This document shows, piece by piece, positions 4,367 through 5,370 of a stretch of DNA of 5,370 bases (position 1 is the first letter of the stretch; each line of letters opens with the position of its first letter). The notes beneath the pieces are model-generated. The model had not been told where the DNA came from. It saw nothing but the letters and a program-made list of their open reading frames with translations, and searched no databases. The position numbers and the translations under genes were made by a program. Where the stretch lies: contig CAIYIP010000476.1 in assembly GCA_903926285.1 (NCBI GenBank), positions 1 to 5,370 of the forward strand, given 5' to 3'. This stretch comes from an uncultured Gammaproteobacteria bacterium. GTDB lineage: Bacteria; Pseudomonadota; Gammaproteobacteria; Pseudomonadales; Pseudohongiellaceae.

Positions 4367-5370
4367 CTAGAACACATAAGTCAAGCCAAGACTTGCATTG
4401 GTGCCTTCCCGATAGCTGTTTACATCGAGTCCGCCCTGTGTGGTTTCCTGCATCTTGTTCAACAGGTTTTTCGCCTTGAAGGTCAGTTCCAGATGATCGC
4501 CCCAGTAACGCGTGTAGGTGAAGTCCAGTTCGCCGTATGCTTCGTCCATCACGTCGGGTGCACCCAACACACCTACTTCACGGATTTTTGCGCCGGTGAC
4601 GTGATACACGACACTGCCCTTCTGCGTTTCCGAATTGTCGTAGCCCAGTTGCAAATTAACGATGTAGTCGGCTTGACCCTGCAGCGGACGCGTGGGATTG
4701 GTCAGGATGCCCCTGTCCTTCTCGCGAATGGTTACTGAGGAGTCAATCAACGTCAGGTTGGCCGCCGCGTAAAAATTGGTCAAACCTTCGTTGACGAAAC
4801 CCAGCCAACGATAAGTATCAAACTCAATGCCTTGTGTAGTAGCAGCTTCTGCATTGATGAAGGTACGTTCTTCGGCCGAACCTGGCATGATGACCGCTTC
4901 GATAGGCGCTACAAATTCCTTGTAGAACAATCCTACCGAAACACTTTCATCTGCCGAGTAGTACCATTCCCAGCGTGCATCGTAGTTTTTGATATACGCG
5001 ACAGTGAGTTCAGGATTTCCAACGATGTTGTAGCCGGTTACCGGATGCGTAAATGGCGACGGTGACAGTTCACGGAAGTCCGGGCGAGAGATGGTTTCGG
5101 AATAACCGGCACGCAGTTGCATATCCCACTGGTCGAGAATCCAGGTACCTGTCACTACCGGAAATACATCATCACTCTCGAGATCGCTCACGATGGGTGG
5201 CGCTTGGGGCTTGAACAAATCGAAGGTGATCACATTCTGGATTGATTGCTCCCCGCGCAAGCCTGCCATCAAGCGGTAATTGAAGCCTAATTCCAACTCA
5301 GCTTCCACATACCAGGCATCCAGTTCCTGAGTCGCCACATAATTGTCGGTTGGTCTTGTTGCTTCGCGCA
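4367..5370 (-). CDS. TonB-dependent outer-membrane receptor, C-terminal part (5' end outside window)
   Basis: The visible 333 residues are the C-terminal half of the beta-barrel of a TonB-dependent receptor, which imports a bound ligand across the outer membrane using TonB-ExbBD energy. Evidence is the alternating aromatic/polar strand pattern and the characteristic barrel blocks: ETISRPDFRELSP, NIVGNPELTVAYIKNYDARWEWY, SVGLFYKEF, and TFINAEAATTQGIEFD. The chain ends LGLTYVF, and the terminal phenylalanine is the outer-membrane assembly signal recognised by the BAM complex. The frame remains open to the right edge; the GTG at 5336-5338 is an internal valine, not a start. The plug domain, TonB box and signal peptide lie outside the window. 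These motifs resemble the large receptors of Xanthomonas, Caulobacter and marine gammaproteobacteria often linked to sugar or peptide uptake, but the ligand cannot be read from this part. It is convergent with the peptidase and 55-aa genes. Confidence 0.93.
   Translation of the reverse strand, partial: REATRPTDNYVATQELDAWYVEAELELGFNYRLMAGLRGEQSIQNVITFDLFKPQAPPIVSDLESDDVFPVVTGTWILDQWDMQLRAGYSETISRPDFRELSPSPFTHPVTGYNIVGNPELTVAYIKNYDARWEWYYSADESVSVGLFYKEFVAPIEAVIMPGSAEERTFINAEAATTQGIEFDTYRWLGFVNEGLTNFYAAANLTLIDSSVTIREKDRGILTNPTRPLQGQADYIVNLQLGYDNSETQKGSVVYHVTGAKIREVGVLGAPDVMDEAYGELDFTYTRYWGDHLELTFKAKNLLNKMQETTQGGLDVNSYREGTNASLGLTYVF

Noticed and set aside
4346..4738. 130-residue plus-strand frame after the hairpin
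   Set aside because: It lies antisense to the TonB-dependent receptor barrel, which is certain from its motifs and C-terminal phenylalanine.
5336..5338. GTG as the start of a 323-residue receptor
   Set aside because: The frame stays open to the window edge and the codon falls inside barrel sequence. A receptor starting there would lack signal peptide and plug, so the gene is simply cut by the window.

Overview
The window looks like ordinary chromosome from a gammaproteobacterium. The UspA-type stress protein, the full-length YaaA homologue, the lipoprotein-anchored M49 peptidase and the TonB-dependent receptor are the kind of gene set seen in marine or polymer-degrading lineages such as Cellvibrionales. 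That placement is an inference from protein character, not from a marker gene. I see no insertion sequence, phage gene, CRISPR array, tRNA or rRNA.

Layout: a complete yaaA homologue (peroxide stress, minus strand) sits at the left. It may be followed by the first codons of another minus-strand gene at the very edge. A 152-base divergent region separates it from a universal stress protein gene on the plus strand. This region holds the best regulatory signal in the window: an FNR/Anr-like box (915-928) and a -10 hexamer (951-956) in exact class II activator geometry. The promoter decides the start of the stress gene, which should be the ATG at 988 and not the longer frame from 955. Next come a 116-residue three-helix membrane protein of unknown function, a structured, roughly 21-base-phased intergenic stretch (1831-1901), and a 709-residue M49 (dipeptidyl-peptidase III) lipoprotein with all its metal-binding motifs. 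A 55-residue small membrane protein follows it. A 10-bp perfect hairpin then separates the plus-strand genes from a convergent TonB-dependent receptor, whose C-terminal 333 residues are visible and which runs off the right edge.

Taken together, the left half is stress biology: YaaA for peroxide and iron, and a Usp probably induced when oxygen falls. The right half is envelope and nutrient biology: an outer-membrane receptor for uptake and a periplasm-facing dipeptidase. A functional link between the receptor and the peptidase is only suggested by proximity, because they are convergent and cannot share an operon. I found no convincing new multi-gene system. The items most worth checking are the FNR-type promoter, the three unrecognised features (the 116-aa protein, the 55-aa protein and the phased repeat), and the lack of Shine-Dalgarno sequences at two neighbouring genes.
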